From: Cycas panzhihuaensis
Taxonomy: Eukaryota > Cycadophyta
Assembly (NCBI GenBank): GCA_023213395.1
Contig: CM041465.1
Span: forward strand, 75,213,741-75,277,740
Direction of reading: 5' to 3'
Length of the DNA stretch: 64,000 nt
Shown one piece after another: positions 1 to 12,245 of the stretch. The notes below the pieces were generated by a model. That model saw nothing but the letters and a program-made list of their open reading frames with translations. It ran no database searches and was not told the origin of the DNA. Positions within the stretch are counted from its first letter, which is position 1. Every line of letters starts with the position of its first letter. The translations under genes were made by a program, and so were the position numbers.

Positions 1-2204
1 CGAGTGTATATAACATATCAATAGTCTAGTATAGTTGTTTTTTGAATTTAATTGATAAAATATCACGTTTTCTATTATTTTACATCATACTTTTAAAGGT
101 TATACAAGGTTATATGATTTTAATAGGTTATTGTAGCCTCTATGTTGCTCAGAACCTTAGTATATGACTATTCATTTGAATCTTCATTGAACCAACTTTG
201 CAATGCATTTGATATATTTAAAAATCATTGCCCCTACGAGGAGATATCTCTCCCAGAATCTTAGTGGCTTAATTTTGACATTGAAACCCTTTTGCTCCTT
301 CCTCACTTACTTATTTTTTCTCATTTTCCTTATTGTTTTATTGATTAGGCTTAGGTATAGGTCTCTTAGGGTCCACACAGAGTTGTCTCAAGGTTGTTTG
401 ATATAATTTATAGGTTGTAGGTCCTCTTAATGCACATGCAAACCCTGTAGGCTTCACTACTCTGTTCTTAGTGTATGAGAATCAATTTTCTATGAAACTT
501 CACAGGTAGCTAGCTATCAGGGAGATATAGACTCCTCTCAAATTTTATTGCCATCAATGGACTGTGTGAAGAGTTCAAGCTCATCAAACTCTCCATTACG
601 TGTGTAGATCCGTAGGTCAATTTTTTGACCTTTTTTAATTTATTTTTTAATATTTATTTATTATAAAGTTATAAAGTTAAACAAATTTTAATTAAATATA
701 ATAAACTTTGGATTTTAGGCTTTAGCCCCCTCTGGTTAACTGGCTCTTGGTCCTGCTAAGGCCATTCAACTATTCCTTTTTGGATGGACTCCAAATTACA
801 ATTAGTTCTTTTTTATAATTTTTAGTTTTTAGGAGTATTAACTCTATTTGATAAACTTTCAAGTCAATTAGTCCCCTTGGGCACTTATCTGGTGGTCGTA
901 TTGGGTCCCACATGACATCGCTCTTACTATCCAAAGGATCTTATTACATTTTCCCTTTAAAATTTTATTTTATTAATACTCAAAGAGGTCTCATCATCTT
1001 TTTCACTATAACTCTTAACTAGAGTGTCAATTTCTCACAAAGTTAGACTCATTGGATTTATACTTCAGTGCTCTTTATCCTAGTACCATCCTTTGTTCAA
1101 TTTGAGTTTGTTTTAGTAGTGTTTAACTCAGTTAAAGTTGACCTTCTTTTCTACACTCATTTCACTTGTCAAAAAGGGGTCTATTTATTATTTCCTCAAT
1201 ATCTTGACTGCCATAGCTCTATTTTTCAAACTGTAAGAACCGTCAGAAAGTATTTTCATAGCTTTATATATTAGAATTGGTTTCATCTTATTTGACACTA
1301 TTTCATAGGTATTTAAAGCTCCTCAATTTAATGCTCTAATTTAGACCTAATAGGCATATTTTATAATGTTCTTTGAGCAAAATTTGTATCTAAATTAATT
1401 CTATTTTAGTATTGTTTGCTACTAATTAGTTTCCTAAGGATATTTATTATTTTCTCATAAGATTACAAGTTGATTTATAGATTTTAGCATCCGTTTTGGC
1501 TTCTTAAGGATCAAGAGGTCTACTTGGATCAATACGTCAAACTGGTACTACTTACCTTAACCATTTACTTTATTTTTATACTTTCCTTTGAGTATAAACT
1601 AATTCTTGAGTATATTTGATCATTTCAAGTATTATATATTCTTGAAAATTTTAAGATACACCTAGTTTATTTCTAAATCTATAAAGGAATTTCATGTCAT
1701 TTGATTTACATTAGTACAAAGAATAATTGCAATATTCTTTCCACATTTCTTTAGCTTGAATAGGGCATTTCAAAGAGCATAGTTACAAGTGTTTTCACTC
1801 ATTTTTTAATTCAAAGTAAATTTAAATATTCTAAGATTTAGGAGCATTCAAATATTAAAGGTTTTATTAATTCATTGCATCAAATTAGGAAAGTGTATAT
1901 AGTCTCTTATTTACTTTTACAAAGAGCATCTTAATTTGAAAAATATTAGATCTCATATTGATATTCATTTTTTGGTTCATTAAAAAAGGGAATATCTTGA
2001 TTATCTTACTTTATTTTTATAGTAACTTGACATGAAGTATTGCTTAGTACTTTTATTTAAAATATTTCATCTTACTTAAGGTTTCTTTTGTTTTATTTCA
2101 TTTCTTATTTAAAAGGAATCCTTGTAAGATTAAGCAAGATCATATCTAATTCTAATTTTTTATATTAATAAATATAATATCTAAAATTTACCATACTTTT
2201 TATA
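1..2204. other. AT-rich non-coding stretch, no gene seen
   Basis: Strongly AT-rich sequence with stops in all frames and only short spurious open frames. It lies upstream of the leader block of Copia-1, so some of it may be decayed 5' leader or LTR of that element. I could not find a matching LTR copy or a convincing primer binding site. No RNA gene or host exon is recognisable. Confidence 0.6.
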
Positions 2205-2580
2205 GCCTTGTAAGGGGAATGGTTAGGACCCTTGAAGTTACCACCTCGCACACGCCTTTGACCTACTTATATTAGATGAGGAATTTCATTAACGATAAGG
2301 TGTATTAGGTGGTAGGATGAGGTGGAGAACCTATCTTTTTAGAGTTCAGAGTCCAAGGCTAGACTTGGAGAGGGTGAGTGCCTTAGTTTATAAAACCTTC
2401 ACCACTAGATTTATTATTAGGTATAAGTTTGATGTAAGTGGACTAACAATTCATGGGGGTGTAAAAACCTTCTTAGTAACCCACATATTGAGATATATCA
2501 AGTCTAGAGCTTATATGATGATATATTGGGTCCCTATTTTGCCACTTATGGGTAGGCACCACTAGACAGAATAGAAACCA
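2205..2580 (+). repeat. Conserved Copia 5' leader block, copy 1
   Basis: A non-coding block of about 370 bp just upstream of the Copia-1 gag remnant. It recurs, diverged, on the minus strand at 11,885-12,245 (Copia-2) and 58,340-58,700 (Copia A). Shared landmarks in order: a TTAGGACCC motif near the start, GTGTATTA followed by a GTGG-type motif, AGAGGGTGAGTG, a GGTCCC motif with CCACTT, and GTAGGCAC near the end. The constant place between primer binding site and gag suggests a cis-acting leader function such as packaging, but that is inference. Confidence 0.6.
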
Positions 2581-2750
2581 AAGGTTTTTCCTAGAGACCC
2601 TTAGAGCCTAGAAACTTGATTAAGAACTAGGACACTTACAAAACTTTAGGAAAAATTTTAAATATTATTATTTTTTGGTTAATTTTTAAAACTAAACTTT
2701 TAGAAAAATTCACTCTATCTATAAATATTTTTTTCAAAACCTAGTTAAAA

Positions 2751-3720
2751 AATGGCAACAAGCTTTATAAACATGATTATCCCTAAGTTTGATGGAAATA
2801 GCTTTCTAAATTAGAGTAGAAGGATGAGACCATCCTCATCAATAATTACATTTAGGAAATTGTGAGAATAAATTATAGTGAATTAGGTCAAAATATCATA
2901 GATGTTGAAAAGACAACCTACAAAGAAAACATTAAGAAAGATAACGAAGCTCTTACCCTCATCTTTTATGCATTACAAGATCACATTTTCCCAAGAGTTA
3001 GTAAGTCTACAAAGTTAAAGGAAGCATGGGATACCTTATAATTAATCTATAAAGGAGCTGCATCTTCTAAACTTCAAAATCTGAAAAGAAAATTTAAGAA
3101 CTTATGCATGGTGCCAACAAAATTTGTGATAGAATTTATGACTAAAGTACAAGACATAGTTAATGAAATGAGATCGCTTGGAGATACACTGACATAATAC
3201 AGAGTAGTAGAAAGGATCTTGAGATGTGTAAGTACTATAAGAAGATTTGAAATAGTAGTAATAAGCATAGGGGTATCCAAAGACCTAAGTACCCTTAAGG
3301 TAGAATAACTAAGTGCTTTGTTGATAACGGTTGAAGATTAACAAAACACAAATGAATCCCTTAAGCATGCCTTTGCTACTAAGGCAAGAATCCAATCTAA
3401 TTCTCAAGTTGATTCATCAAAGTCTAGAGAATTATCTCTCAAAAGAAGAGATTGAAATCTTAGAAGAGATATGCATGAAGATGCACCACCTAAACATCAA
3501 GCTCCCCACCAAATGAGACAAGAAGAAAACCAAATGAATGTCAATCCTCCTAGATACCAAAATCAAGAGAAACAACTAGAGGTACATCCGTGTTGCTCAA
3601 ATTGCCATGGGAATGTACAAGATCAAATTATTATGAAAATGGATAAAGGGACAATCAAGTCCTACATTATGAAGAAAGGAGGAGATCATCTTATATAGAA
3701 AGACCCCATCCTCATAGTCA
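2751..3720 (+). pseudogene. Copia-1 gag remnant
   Basis: Begins near a start codon at 2751 with a peptide of the type used at the N-terminus of plant Copia Gag (Pro-Lys-Phe-Asp-Gly-Asn). It continues as a Gag-like helical region in shifting frames: an LQNLKRKF motif of the UBN2/gag family near 3074-3110 and a charged Gln/Pro-rich C-terminal part at 3470-3600. A cysteine-containing stretch (CCSNCHGN) at 3589-3612 looks like a damaged zinc knuckle. Stops and frame changes are frequent, so no intact capsid protein is encoded. Gag would form the virus-like particle that packages element RNA. Confidence 0.7.
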
Positions 3721-3914
3721 AAGTTTAAGTTATGGGAGAAGAGATATACTATATTATACCTATTATAATCATAGTGATCATATAGAAGATAAATATTTTT
3801 TAAAATATGGACCACCCACAAAATGTAGTATGAATACCATAATCAAAATAAGGGACAATAATAGGCTTTTCTTATCTAGTTTACTACCTAAGAAGAAGAA
3901 GATGACAACTAGTA

Positions 3915-5260
3915 TATTAATCTGGGGTGCTCCACTCATATGACATACAAGGAATATTTATTCTATACTTTAGATAGAACTTAAAAGGGATCAATAATAT
4001 TTGGTGATGATGCATCCCATGAGTCAGTTAGTAGAGGAAATATTGCTCTCATGACAAACATAGAGGAATATAGACACCTTGATAATGTATTATATATTCT
4101 TACTTTGAAAAAAAATCTATTATTAGTAGGACAGATGATGGTCTAGGATTAAAAGGTTATCTTTAATAATAGAGAGTGTACAATTATAGACAAGAGAAGA
4201 AATAAAGTAGTTATAGCGAAAGGAAAAATGACTAAGGATAGACTCTTCAAACTTGTCCTTACCCCATTAGATACTTATATGTTAAGAACCATGGTTAAAT
4301 TGGATAGTGACTTATGGCATAGGAGATTTAGACATCTAAATTATAATAATTTATCTTTAATGAAAAGGATGGATATGGTTAATGGTTGCCCAACATTGAA
4401 GTGGATAAAGACATTTGAGAGGGATGATTACTTAGCAAACAACACAGAGAAAGTGTTTCAGATTACAGCTATTGAGCATCTAGATCGCTTCAACTAGTCT
4501 ATATAGATATTTGTAGCCCTATGAATGTCTCGTCATTGGCAAGTTCATGCTACTTCATCACATTTAGTGATGACTACACTAGAAAGACTCGAGTATTCTT
4601 CCCAAAGTTCAAATATGATGCCTTCCAACACTTTGTTTACTTCAAAACCTATGTGGAGTGATAAAGTGGATATAAACTTCTCTCACTAAGATTAGATAAT
4701 GGGCGAGAATTCATCTCTAATGAATTTAAGATATATTGTGTATATCATGGGATAAGAAGACAACTCACAAATCCATACACCCCATAATAAAATGGTGTAG
4801 CTAAAAGAAAAGATCGCATCATTATAGAAATGGCAAGGTACATGTTGAAAGACAAAAATTTAGGACATGAATTTTGGGTAGAAGTAGTCTATACCTTTGT
4901 TTATCCCCTCAATAGGTGCTCTACCAAAGCACTAAGATGGAAGATACCTGAAGAAGCCTAGATAAGTTACAAGCCAAACATCCATCACTTAAGAGTTTTC
5001 AGGTGCTTATCCTATGTATATATACCTAATCAAAGAAGATCTAAATTGGACAACCATAGCATTAAGTATATATTTCTTAGTTATAGTGAAACTTCTAAAT
5101 CATAGAAGGTTTATGATCCTAAGATGAGGAAGGTTATGGTAAGTAGAGATATAAAATTTCAAAAAGATGCTTTCTACCATAATGACCAAGAAAAGAGAAA
5201 CAAAGTGATGATAAATATTGACACCTCCACTAAGTCAAGATATGTGCCTCCTATGTTTGA
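3915..5260 (+). pseudogene. Copia-1 protease and integrase remnant
   Basis: The order is that of Copia Pol: a protease-like stretch near 3930-4130 whose catalytic motif is decayed (Gly-Cys-Ser-Thr-His-Met in place of Asp-Ser/Thr-Gly-Ala), then a GAG-pre-integrase domain (LWHRRFRHLNYNNL, about 4312-4355), then the integrase core. In the core SDDYTRKTRVFF, LDNGREF and NGVAKRKD mark the usual blocks. The Asn-Gly block is preceded by a TAATAA double stop at 4785-4790 where other Copia elements have Gln-Gln. The usual Glu of that block is Lys. The domain is inactive by sequence. Confidence 0.75.
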
Positions 5261-5439
5261 CTCTAGATGAGTCCTTGATCAACCAAATGGCGAAGAAACC
5301 TCTTCTTAACCTCTACTAGGATGTCTTCCAAAATAGGTTCAAAGGAATCATGATATGGGTAACATCATGGATAACAATAAGAGATCTATTTGCTAATATA
5401 GGGTAAACTTTGTGCTTATGAGTAAAGTTATGGAGTCCC

Positions 5440-6960
5440 ATAGGCCTCAAATATTTAAAGAGGCCAATACAGAAGATAATTAGAGAAAGGTAATGGAAGA
5501 CAAATATAATTCCATCATCAAGAATGATACTTGGGAATTGATTGATTTACCTCCCAATAAAAGGGTAATTGGTACTAAGGGGGTTTATAAAACTAAGTTC
5601 TATTTTGATGAATTAATTGACAAATATAAAGCTAGATTAGTAGTTAAAGGTTATGCATAAAGAGAAGGTATTAACTATAATGAGACATTTACCCCCATTG
5701 CACAAATAGAAACTACATGTATAATGATGAGTTTGGTAGAATAAATGGGATGGAATATTTATCAAATGGACATCAAAAACACTTTCCTTAATGGCTACAT
5801 TAAGGAATATATTTATGTCTCTCAACCCCTTAGTTTTTAAGTTAAGGGGGAAGAAGACAAAGTGTATAAACTTAAAAAGGCCCTTTATGGTTTGAAGTAA
5901 GCACCTAAGGCCTAGTATTCCTACATTGACAAATATTTTAGAAATCAAGGCTTTGAAGGGTCTCAATCAAATCCAAACTTATATATCAAAATTAAGAGAT
6001 ATTCTATTTTAATTATAGGACTCTATGTAGATGATCTTGTTTACACTAGAAATAACCCTCACCTTTTACAAATCTTTAAGAAAGCCATATGTAAAGAATT
6101 TGAAATGATAGATTTGGGATTAATGCATTACTTCGTAGGTTTGGACCTATGGTAGGATAAAAATGGTATCTTCATCTCCCAAAGAAAATATACCTTGGAC
6201 CTACTACAAAAGTCCAAGATGACCGATTGTAAACTTTTAGCAACTCCAACTGAAATAGGAATCAAGCTATCCAAACTAGATGATTCTACACATGTTGATC
6301 CTACACTTTACAGACAATTAATTGACAGTTTAATTTACTTAACTTCTACTTGATTAGACATAATACATTTAGTCATCATAGTATCTAGATTCATGCAAGA
6401 TCCCAAGACTACTAATTGGCAAGCAGCCAAAAAGATTTTATATATCTTAAAAGCACTATAGAATACTATTTATATTATAAGGTGTCATTAAATTTTAAAT
6501 TGATAGGATATACAAATTTAGATTAGGTAGGTGACATTGATAATATAATATCTACTTCTAGTTATATTTTTAGTATGGTTTTGGTAGCTATAGCCTGGAG
6601 CACCAAAAATTAGAGTAGAGTATCTTTATCTACAACAGAAGTCAAATACAAAGTAGTAGTTTCAAGGGCATGTGAAACAATTTGGTTAAGAATACTATTA
6701 TAGGATTTTTAGTTAAAACAAAGAGGGCCAATAAGAATTTGGTGTGATAATCAGAGCATAATACAAATGATAAAGAACCCAGTATTTCATGGTAGAACAA
6801 AGCATATTGAGACATAACACCATTTCATTTGAGAGCTAGTACAAGAAGGTGAAATAGAATTAGCATATTGTAGCATAGAAGATCAAGAAAAATGCATCTT
6901 CACAAAAGATTTGGGAAAGATCAAATTTTAGAAATTTAGAGATAAGTTGGGAATTCTACA
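5440..6960 (+). pseudogene. Copia-1 reverse transcriptase and RNase H remnant
   Basis: Copia RT is recognisable over several hundred codons: NDTWELIDLPPNKRVIGTK near 5520-5580, the FLNGYIKE block, and ALYGLK followed by TAA at 5898 and TAG at 5913 where Gln and Trp are normal. The catalytic motif YVDD is intact at 6024-6035. The C-terminal RNase H-like part (6530-6930) is heavily shifted. A purine-rich stretch GGAGGAG just before 6983 is the expected polypurine tract. RT would copy element RNA to DNA inside the particle. Numerous stops show it cannot do so now. Confidence 0.8.
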
Positions 6961-6982
6961 CATTGGGTATTATGGAGGAGAA

Positions 6983-7056
6983 TGTTAGGATAATACCCAA
7001 TATGAAAGCGTGTGTAATCACCTTAGGCCTATAAATGGTCATTACAAGTTTTAATA
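6983..7056. repeat. 74-bp LTR remnant shared by Copia-1 and Copia-2
   Basis: Starts TGTTAGGATAAT and ends GTTTTAATA, so it reads as an LTR edge (TGTTA) on either strand. It is flanked on the left by the plus-strand polypurine tract of Copia-1 and on the right by the minus-strand tract of Copia-2 (CCTTCCCTT at 7057-7065). Its right end (GGTCATTACAAGTTTTAATA) matches the end of the Copia-2 5' LTR (GGTCATTGCTAGTTTTAACA, 15430-15449). It is far shorter than a normal LTR, so it is probably a deletion-fused hybrid of two 3' LTRs. Confidence 0.5.
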
Positions 7057-7079
7057 CCTTCCCTTAATGATAGCTTCAT

Positions 7080-8720
7080 TACATATGATGTTGAGGTAGT
7101 GTCAAAACCATTTAAACTTTGGTTTACTAAGTGCTTTGGTAAAGATATCTGCAACTTGGTCCTTAGTTGGTTGATAAATAAGAATTACTTGTCCATTTTG
7201 AACATGCTCATGGATAAAGTGATGGTGGACCTCTATATGCTTAGTTCTATCATAGAAAGTTGGATTCTTCATCATCTTCAATACACTCTAGTTATCACAA
7301 TAAAGAATGGTGGGAAGAGTCTATTGAAGACCAAGCTCTACAAAAATCGTTTTGAGTCAAATTAACTTTGTAGTGGCATGGACAACTGCTTTGTATTCAA
7401 CTTTAGTAGAAGAAATGGCAACATTTAGATACTTCTGATAGCTCTAAGAGATTACAATTGAGTCCATGTCAAAATAGTATCATGAAGTTGAGTGGTGTAT
7501 ATCTTAGTAATCTACATAGTTAGCAGTTGTGTCTCCTTTCAAGGTAGGAGAGTTAGTTTAGGTGTAATCAAGTCTAAACTGATATGTGACATAAATGTAT
7601 TTGAGAATCTTAATTGCAACTTTCTAGTAGAATGCTTTGGGCTTTGACGTATACTTAGAATAGATCTCAGCTGCATAAGAGATATCCAGATGAGGATGGA
7701 TGAGATAGATGAGACTCCCAACTAACTACTACTACAAGGTAAGATGAAATGGTTTGCCTTACTCATTTAGTTTTAGCTTGGTTCCTATTTCCATAAGAAT
7801 TGGTATTGGCTTGTAATCAATCATCCTAAATCATTACAAGAGTTCATTAGCATATTTTAATTAAGACACAAAGATGTAGCCTAGTTCTTGCCAAACTTCA
7901 ATTCTAAGGAAATAATAGAGCAACCAAAGATCTGTCACCTCAAAGTTATTTTTTAGTTTAGACTATAACCAATCTATGCCTTTAATATCATTACCTATGA
8001 TTACTAAATCCTCCATATATAGTGAAATGATGGTGTCCAAGTGTTCTCTTATATGAATATACAAGTCTAGGTTAAAGTGTGAATGATAGAATCCATATTG
8101 AGTGAGGAAAGTGTTAATCTTTGTATACTAGGTATATAGTGCCTACTTTAGTCCAAACAAGGCTTTTTTAAGCTTATAAACTAAGTGTTCTTTACTTGGA
8201 TCAATATAATCAGTAGGTTACTCTAAGAAAACCTCTTCAGTCAGCTCTCCATTAAGGAAAGCACTCTTCACATCCATTTTATAGACTAGCTAGTTAAATT
8301 GGGCTGCTAATGATATTACCAAATGGAATGCAATCATGTTAGATATTGGTGTGAAGGTCACATCATAATTTATTGCCTCCTATTACTTAAAACATTTTGT
8401 AATAAGATGAGATTTGTGATGCTTGATAGGGCTATTTACATGGAACTTGGTTTTATATAGCCATCTATAATTAATTAGCTTTTCCCCAGGTGGCAGTTCT
8501 ATTAGCTCTTAAGTTTAATTTTTGAGGATGGAGTTCATCTCTTTATCCATGGTTACTTTCCATATTTTATCTTTGATTGTATCCTAAAACATGGAAGGCT
8601 TAGGGGTTTCTAAGACATATGTCATTAAGGAGTGTCATGGAGTGTCTCATTTTTAATATCCTTTTGTTAATTATGGGAGGAAGAGGAGCATCCTTTAACA
8701 ATTGTTAAACCTACTTGGGA
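7080..8720 (-). pseudogene. Copia-2 reverse transcriptase and RNase H remnant
   Basis: Minus-strand Copia RT/RNase H with frequent stops. The RT catalytic block reads YMED around 8000-8025 where Copia normally has YVDD, so one catalytic Asp is changed to Glu. Downstream pieces include DISYAAEIYSKY near 7650-7690 (RT end) and an RNase H-like stretch at 7080-7450. The polypurine tract follows at 7057-7065. Same family and layout as Copia-1, in opposite orientation. Confidence 0.75.
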
Positions 8721-8746
8721 GGTGGCTAAATACTAGTGGCTTCTAC

Positions 8747-9960
8747 CTAAAGGTCATCAACTAAAATGTGTGGTATGGAGGAGTTAATATTTGATGTATT
8801 CATTGAAGCTACTAGGGTTAAAGACAAACCTAGTGTGTATAAGGATGTAGGTGTCAGTGGCTCCAAAATTGGTGTAAGAGGCACTTGAGACACACAAACA
8901 TCATTTTCTACTATATACTGAAGTTTTGAGGGGTCCAAGTCTTGAATATATTTATCAAAAATAACATCCTAAGTGGTGTAGGCTTGGTTCCCAATAATTT
9001 CAAATACCTTATAGGATTTATAACTAGGTATATAGCCAAAGAATATGTACTTAAGGCTCTTATCATCTTACTTCTTTCTATCTTCCTTTGGAACAAGTTT
9101 GTATGATGTGCATCTAAATGTTTTCAAATGTGCAACTATTGGTTTAAGTCCTATCCAAGCTTTCTCAAGAGTGATGTTCCTAATATCAACAGTGAGATTT
9201 TTGTTTATAAGATAGGCAATAATCATGATAGTATCAGTCCAAAATATTATAGAAAGATTGGCTCCACTTAACATATCTTTAATTTTATTTACTAATATTT
9301 GGTTCATTCTCTCAATTATACTATTTTATTAAGGTGAGTAAGGTGCTAAGAGCTCACATTTGATGCTACATTATTTGTAGAAATTAGTGAATTGATTTGA
9401 TATATACTCCTCTCCATTATCTAATCTAAGGGTCTTAATATTTATGCCACTTTCATTTTCTACCTCATCTTTAAATTCCTTGAAGTTGTCAAGAACTTGG
9501 TACTCATTCCTTAAAAAGTAGACCTATACTTTTTTGGAATAGTCATCTATAAAAGTCATAAAAAATAGGCTACCATTAAGAGATTAAACTAACATAGGAC
9601 CACAAATGTCTAAGTGGACCAGTTCTAATGGTTCACAGGCTTTCCATACAGTCTTGGATGGAAAGTTTTCTCTTTGTTATTTTCCCACTAGTTATGCCTC
9701 ACAAATGTATATGTTTCTCTTGATCTTAGGAAGTCCATGTACGATATGAATCCTAGACATGAGATTTAAATTATGCATATTTAGGTGACTAAGGCATTGA
9801 TGCCATAATTGGTCTCTAACACTATTTAAGGTAGATTTCTCATATGTATGGGAGCATTCACTTAGTTCTTGGATATGAGGTTGGTCCTCTACCATGATAT
9901 CTTTACCCTTGTCAAGTTGGATACTTTAAGCCATTAAATATGATTATGTTGGTGGATTAG
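8747..9960 (-). pseudogene. Copia-2 integrase remnant
   Basis: GAG-pre-integrase His/Cys part LWHQCLSHLNMHNLNLMSR near 9760-9815, then the core with FIDDYSKKV followed by TAG at 9524-9526 in place of Trp, RLDNGEEYIS, and the block normally reading QQNG, here a double TAA at 9326-9331. The third catalytic residue appears retained (IIERMNQIL). A C-terminal part (ORF pieces 8747-9307) carries the usual Copia KAWxGxKP and FRC-type blocks. Integrase would join element DNA to the host chromosome. Stops make this copy inactive. Confidence 0.8.
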
Positions 9961-10081
9961 GAGGTAGAGGAATACCATCAAGCTTATATAAGCCATTGTC
10001 TTTATGTCCTGTTGCTACAAGTTATCTAGTTACATGATTAGTAATGGTGTAGATGACTTGACTAAAGAGGACATCTAGATT

Positions 10082-11790
10082 CTACTTATCGAATTGGCTA
10101 ATAGAAAGCAGGTTCAATTTCATACTTAGAACTAAAAATAAATTATTGATATGATGGATAATTTTGGAGTCTTTCAAAGCTATTAGGGACCTTTTAATTT
10201 TAGTCATATCATATGTTAGGTTATCTCTAAATATTATTGTTTGTGTGTTAATTAGATAGGTTTCCTCCATAATATCTTATGTGCCAGTCATGTGGTGAGT
10301 GGCACCTGAGTCAAGTAGCCAAGCATTGTCATTGTGTTAAGATGATAATGATGCAAAGATTAGGTTTTGAGAGTAGGTGTCTTGAGTGTCTACCATATTA
10401 CCTCCTTGTTGAGTGTTAGGATTGGTCCTTTGATTCCTAGGTGGGAACCACTACCTATTCTATTGATGTTGATTTTAATTTAGTCTTGGATTCTAATTAT
10501 GTTGATAAAATATGTATGGTTATTGATATGATGGCACTCCTTGTGGGCAGATAGGGCCTTCTTGTTAAGAAATAGGGCCTCCTTTATTAGAAATAAGGGG
10601 CTTCTTATTGAATACTAGGGCCTCCTTATTATAGATAAGGGGCTCCTTGTTGAGGAATGAGGCCTTCTTCTTATAGATAAGGAGCTCCTTATTGAGGGTA
10701 TGGTCCTCCTTATTGATAACTAGTTTTGCCTTATTAGTAGTTGAGTTCTCCTTATTGATAATATAGGGTTCCTTGTTGGAAGGTAGATCCATATGGTTGT
10801 CCCCCCTAATTTTATAACATTTTAAGTTTAGCTTGTCTTCTCCTACATTTAACATCTAAATGGCCATTTTTCCCATAGTACAAGTAGGTAACATTTAGTC
10901 TACACTACTGATTTCTTTGTGATTGAGGTTGTGGAGGTTGATGGTGCTATTAAGGATATTGAACTTGATAGGAGGAAGTGCCAACTTGATGTGGTTTCTA
11001 TTGAGTTAGCATTTGACTTATCTCTTGTAAGATGTCTAAGGAGTCAAATTATTAAGTAAGATTTTATAACTGACTTGGCTTTTGAGTTGGTTATTATGTT
11101 GTCTTTCCTCTCTTTGAATTTTGGGCTATAAATACAGGTATTGAGTTGAGGTAGATGTTACTCCTTGGCAATTGAGGATATTTTCTTCTCTTAGTAAGAA
11201 TCATTGAAATATGATAAAGTTTATTTTTGTGTAATTATCATGGAGTTTATAAACAAAACTATTGTATTTAACAGGGAGGATATTAAGGATGTTATAAATT
11301 AAGCCATTGTCTAATGGAGGTTTCCTAAGGATTATTAGTTGATTTCTTATTATCTTAACTTCAATTAGGCAAGCAATAATATTTCCAGTAAAGGGGATAA
11401 CAAACATGCATGCTTTAAGAGTCAAAGATTTTGACTTATCTTTCCTCTCATAGAGAGCACATAAGATGGTCTAAGCTTTGTGAGAGGTTTGTGTTGTTTC
11501 TATATTCTAATACATTTTGTCTTCTATGACTAAGTGGAGGAAAGACAAGGCTATATTATCCTTATCTTTAAAGTTAGATAAGATAATTAAATCAAGTAGA
11601 ATGACTATGGTAGGATCATTAGGATCTTGAGTAAGTCTAGATAAAGGAATATCACCATTGACATAACTCCAATAGTCATTCATGATGAGGAGGTTTTTCA
11701 CTTATTTCTTCTAAGCTACAAAATTATTTAGGCCATTGAGTTTAATTATATTTAATAGAAGCATTTGGGATACCATTTCTACATCTCCTT
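10082..11790 (-). pseudogene. Copia-2 gag and protease remnant
   Basis: Gag begins near 11,785. Its region at 11,200-11,700 resembles the UBN2-type capsid (NDYWSYVNGDIP; LYNILNILPVKYNSFVYKL). A zinc knuckle near 10,850-10,890 reads YLYYGKNGHLDVKC, with Tyr in place of expected Cys. Then comes a 70-residue heptapeptide repeat (10,568-10,777), then the aspartic protease motif WLLDSGATHHMTG around 10,285-10,325, which is intact at Asp-Ser-Gly-Ala. A TAA follows shortly after. Gag forms particles and the protease would cut the polyprotein. Confidence 0.8.
10568..10777 (-). repeat. 10 x 21-bp in-frame minisatellite (NKE heptapeptides)
   Basis: Read on the minus strand in the Gag frame, ten consecutive heptapeptides each begin with Asn-Lys-Glu or a close variant: NKEPYII, NKENSTT, NKAKLVI, NKEDHTL, NKELLIY, KKKASFL, NKEPLIY, NKEALVF, NKKPLIS, NKGGPIS. 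The total is exactly 210 bp with no register slip and no stop. It lies between the zinc knuckle and the protease motif of Copia-2, a linker that is normally variable in this family. Confidence 0.9.
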
Positions 11791-11884
11791 TAGTTTTGAG
11801 TGTTATGTACTTGTATCCTATCTACCTAGGGGCTACTATTCTAGAATTCTAAGTTTGTGGGTCTCCAAGGAAACTTTTGATTGC

Positions 11885-12245
11885 TACTCTGTCTAGTGGT
11901 GCCTACCCACCAGTGGTAAAATAGGGACCCTATATATTAGTACACGAGCTCAAGGCTCTATATACCTTAGTGTGTGGGCTACTAAAAAGGTCAAAGACCC
12001 CCCTAATTTATTGATCCACCTGCATTAGACTTATGTCTAACAACATATCTAGTTGAGAACTATAACTAAGGCACTCACCCTCTACAAGTCTAGCATAGTC
12101 TATAAACATCAAAGGAAAGATTTTCAACTTAACCTACCAGTTAATACACCTTATATCCAATGGTTTCTTTAATAAATTAGAGAAATACTAAAGGTACATG
12201 TAAAGTGATACCTTTAGGGGTCCTAACCATTCTCCTTATGAGGTT
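11885..12245 (-). repeat. Conserved Copia 5' leader block, copy 2
   Basis: Minus-strand counterpart of the blocks at 2205-2580 and 58,340-58,700. Visible shared pieces, reading the minus strand: TTAGGACCCCTAAAGGTA, GTGTATTAACTGG, AGAGGGTGAGTGCCTTAG, GGGTCCCTATTTTACCACT and GGGTAGGCACCACTAGACAG. It sits directly upstream of the Copia-2 gag start. Confidence 0.65.

Noticed and set aside
1081-1560. TAGTACCATCC and TGGTACTACT as a Copia-1 primer binding site
   Set aside because: Poor match to the tRNA complement and no adjoining LTR edge.
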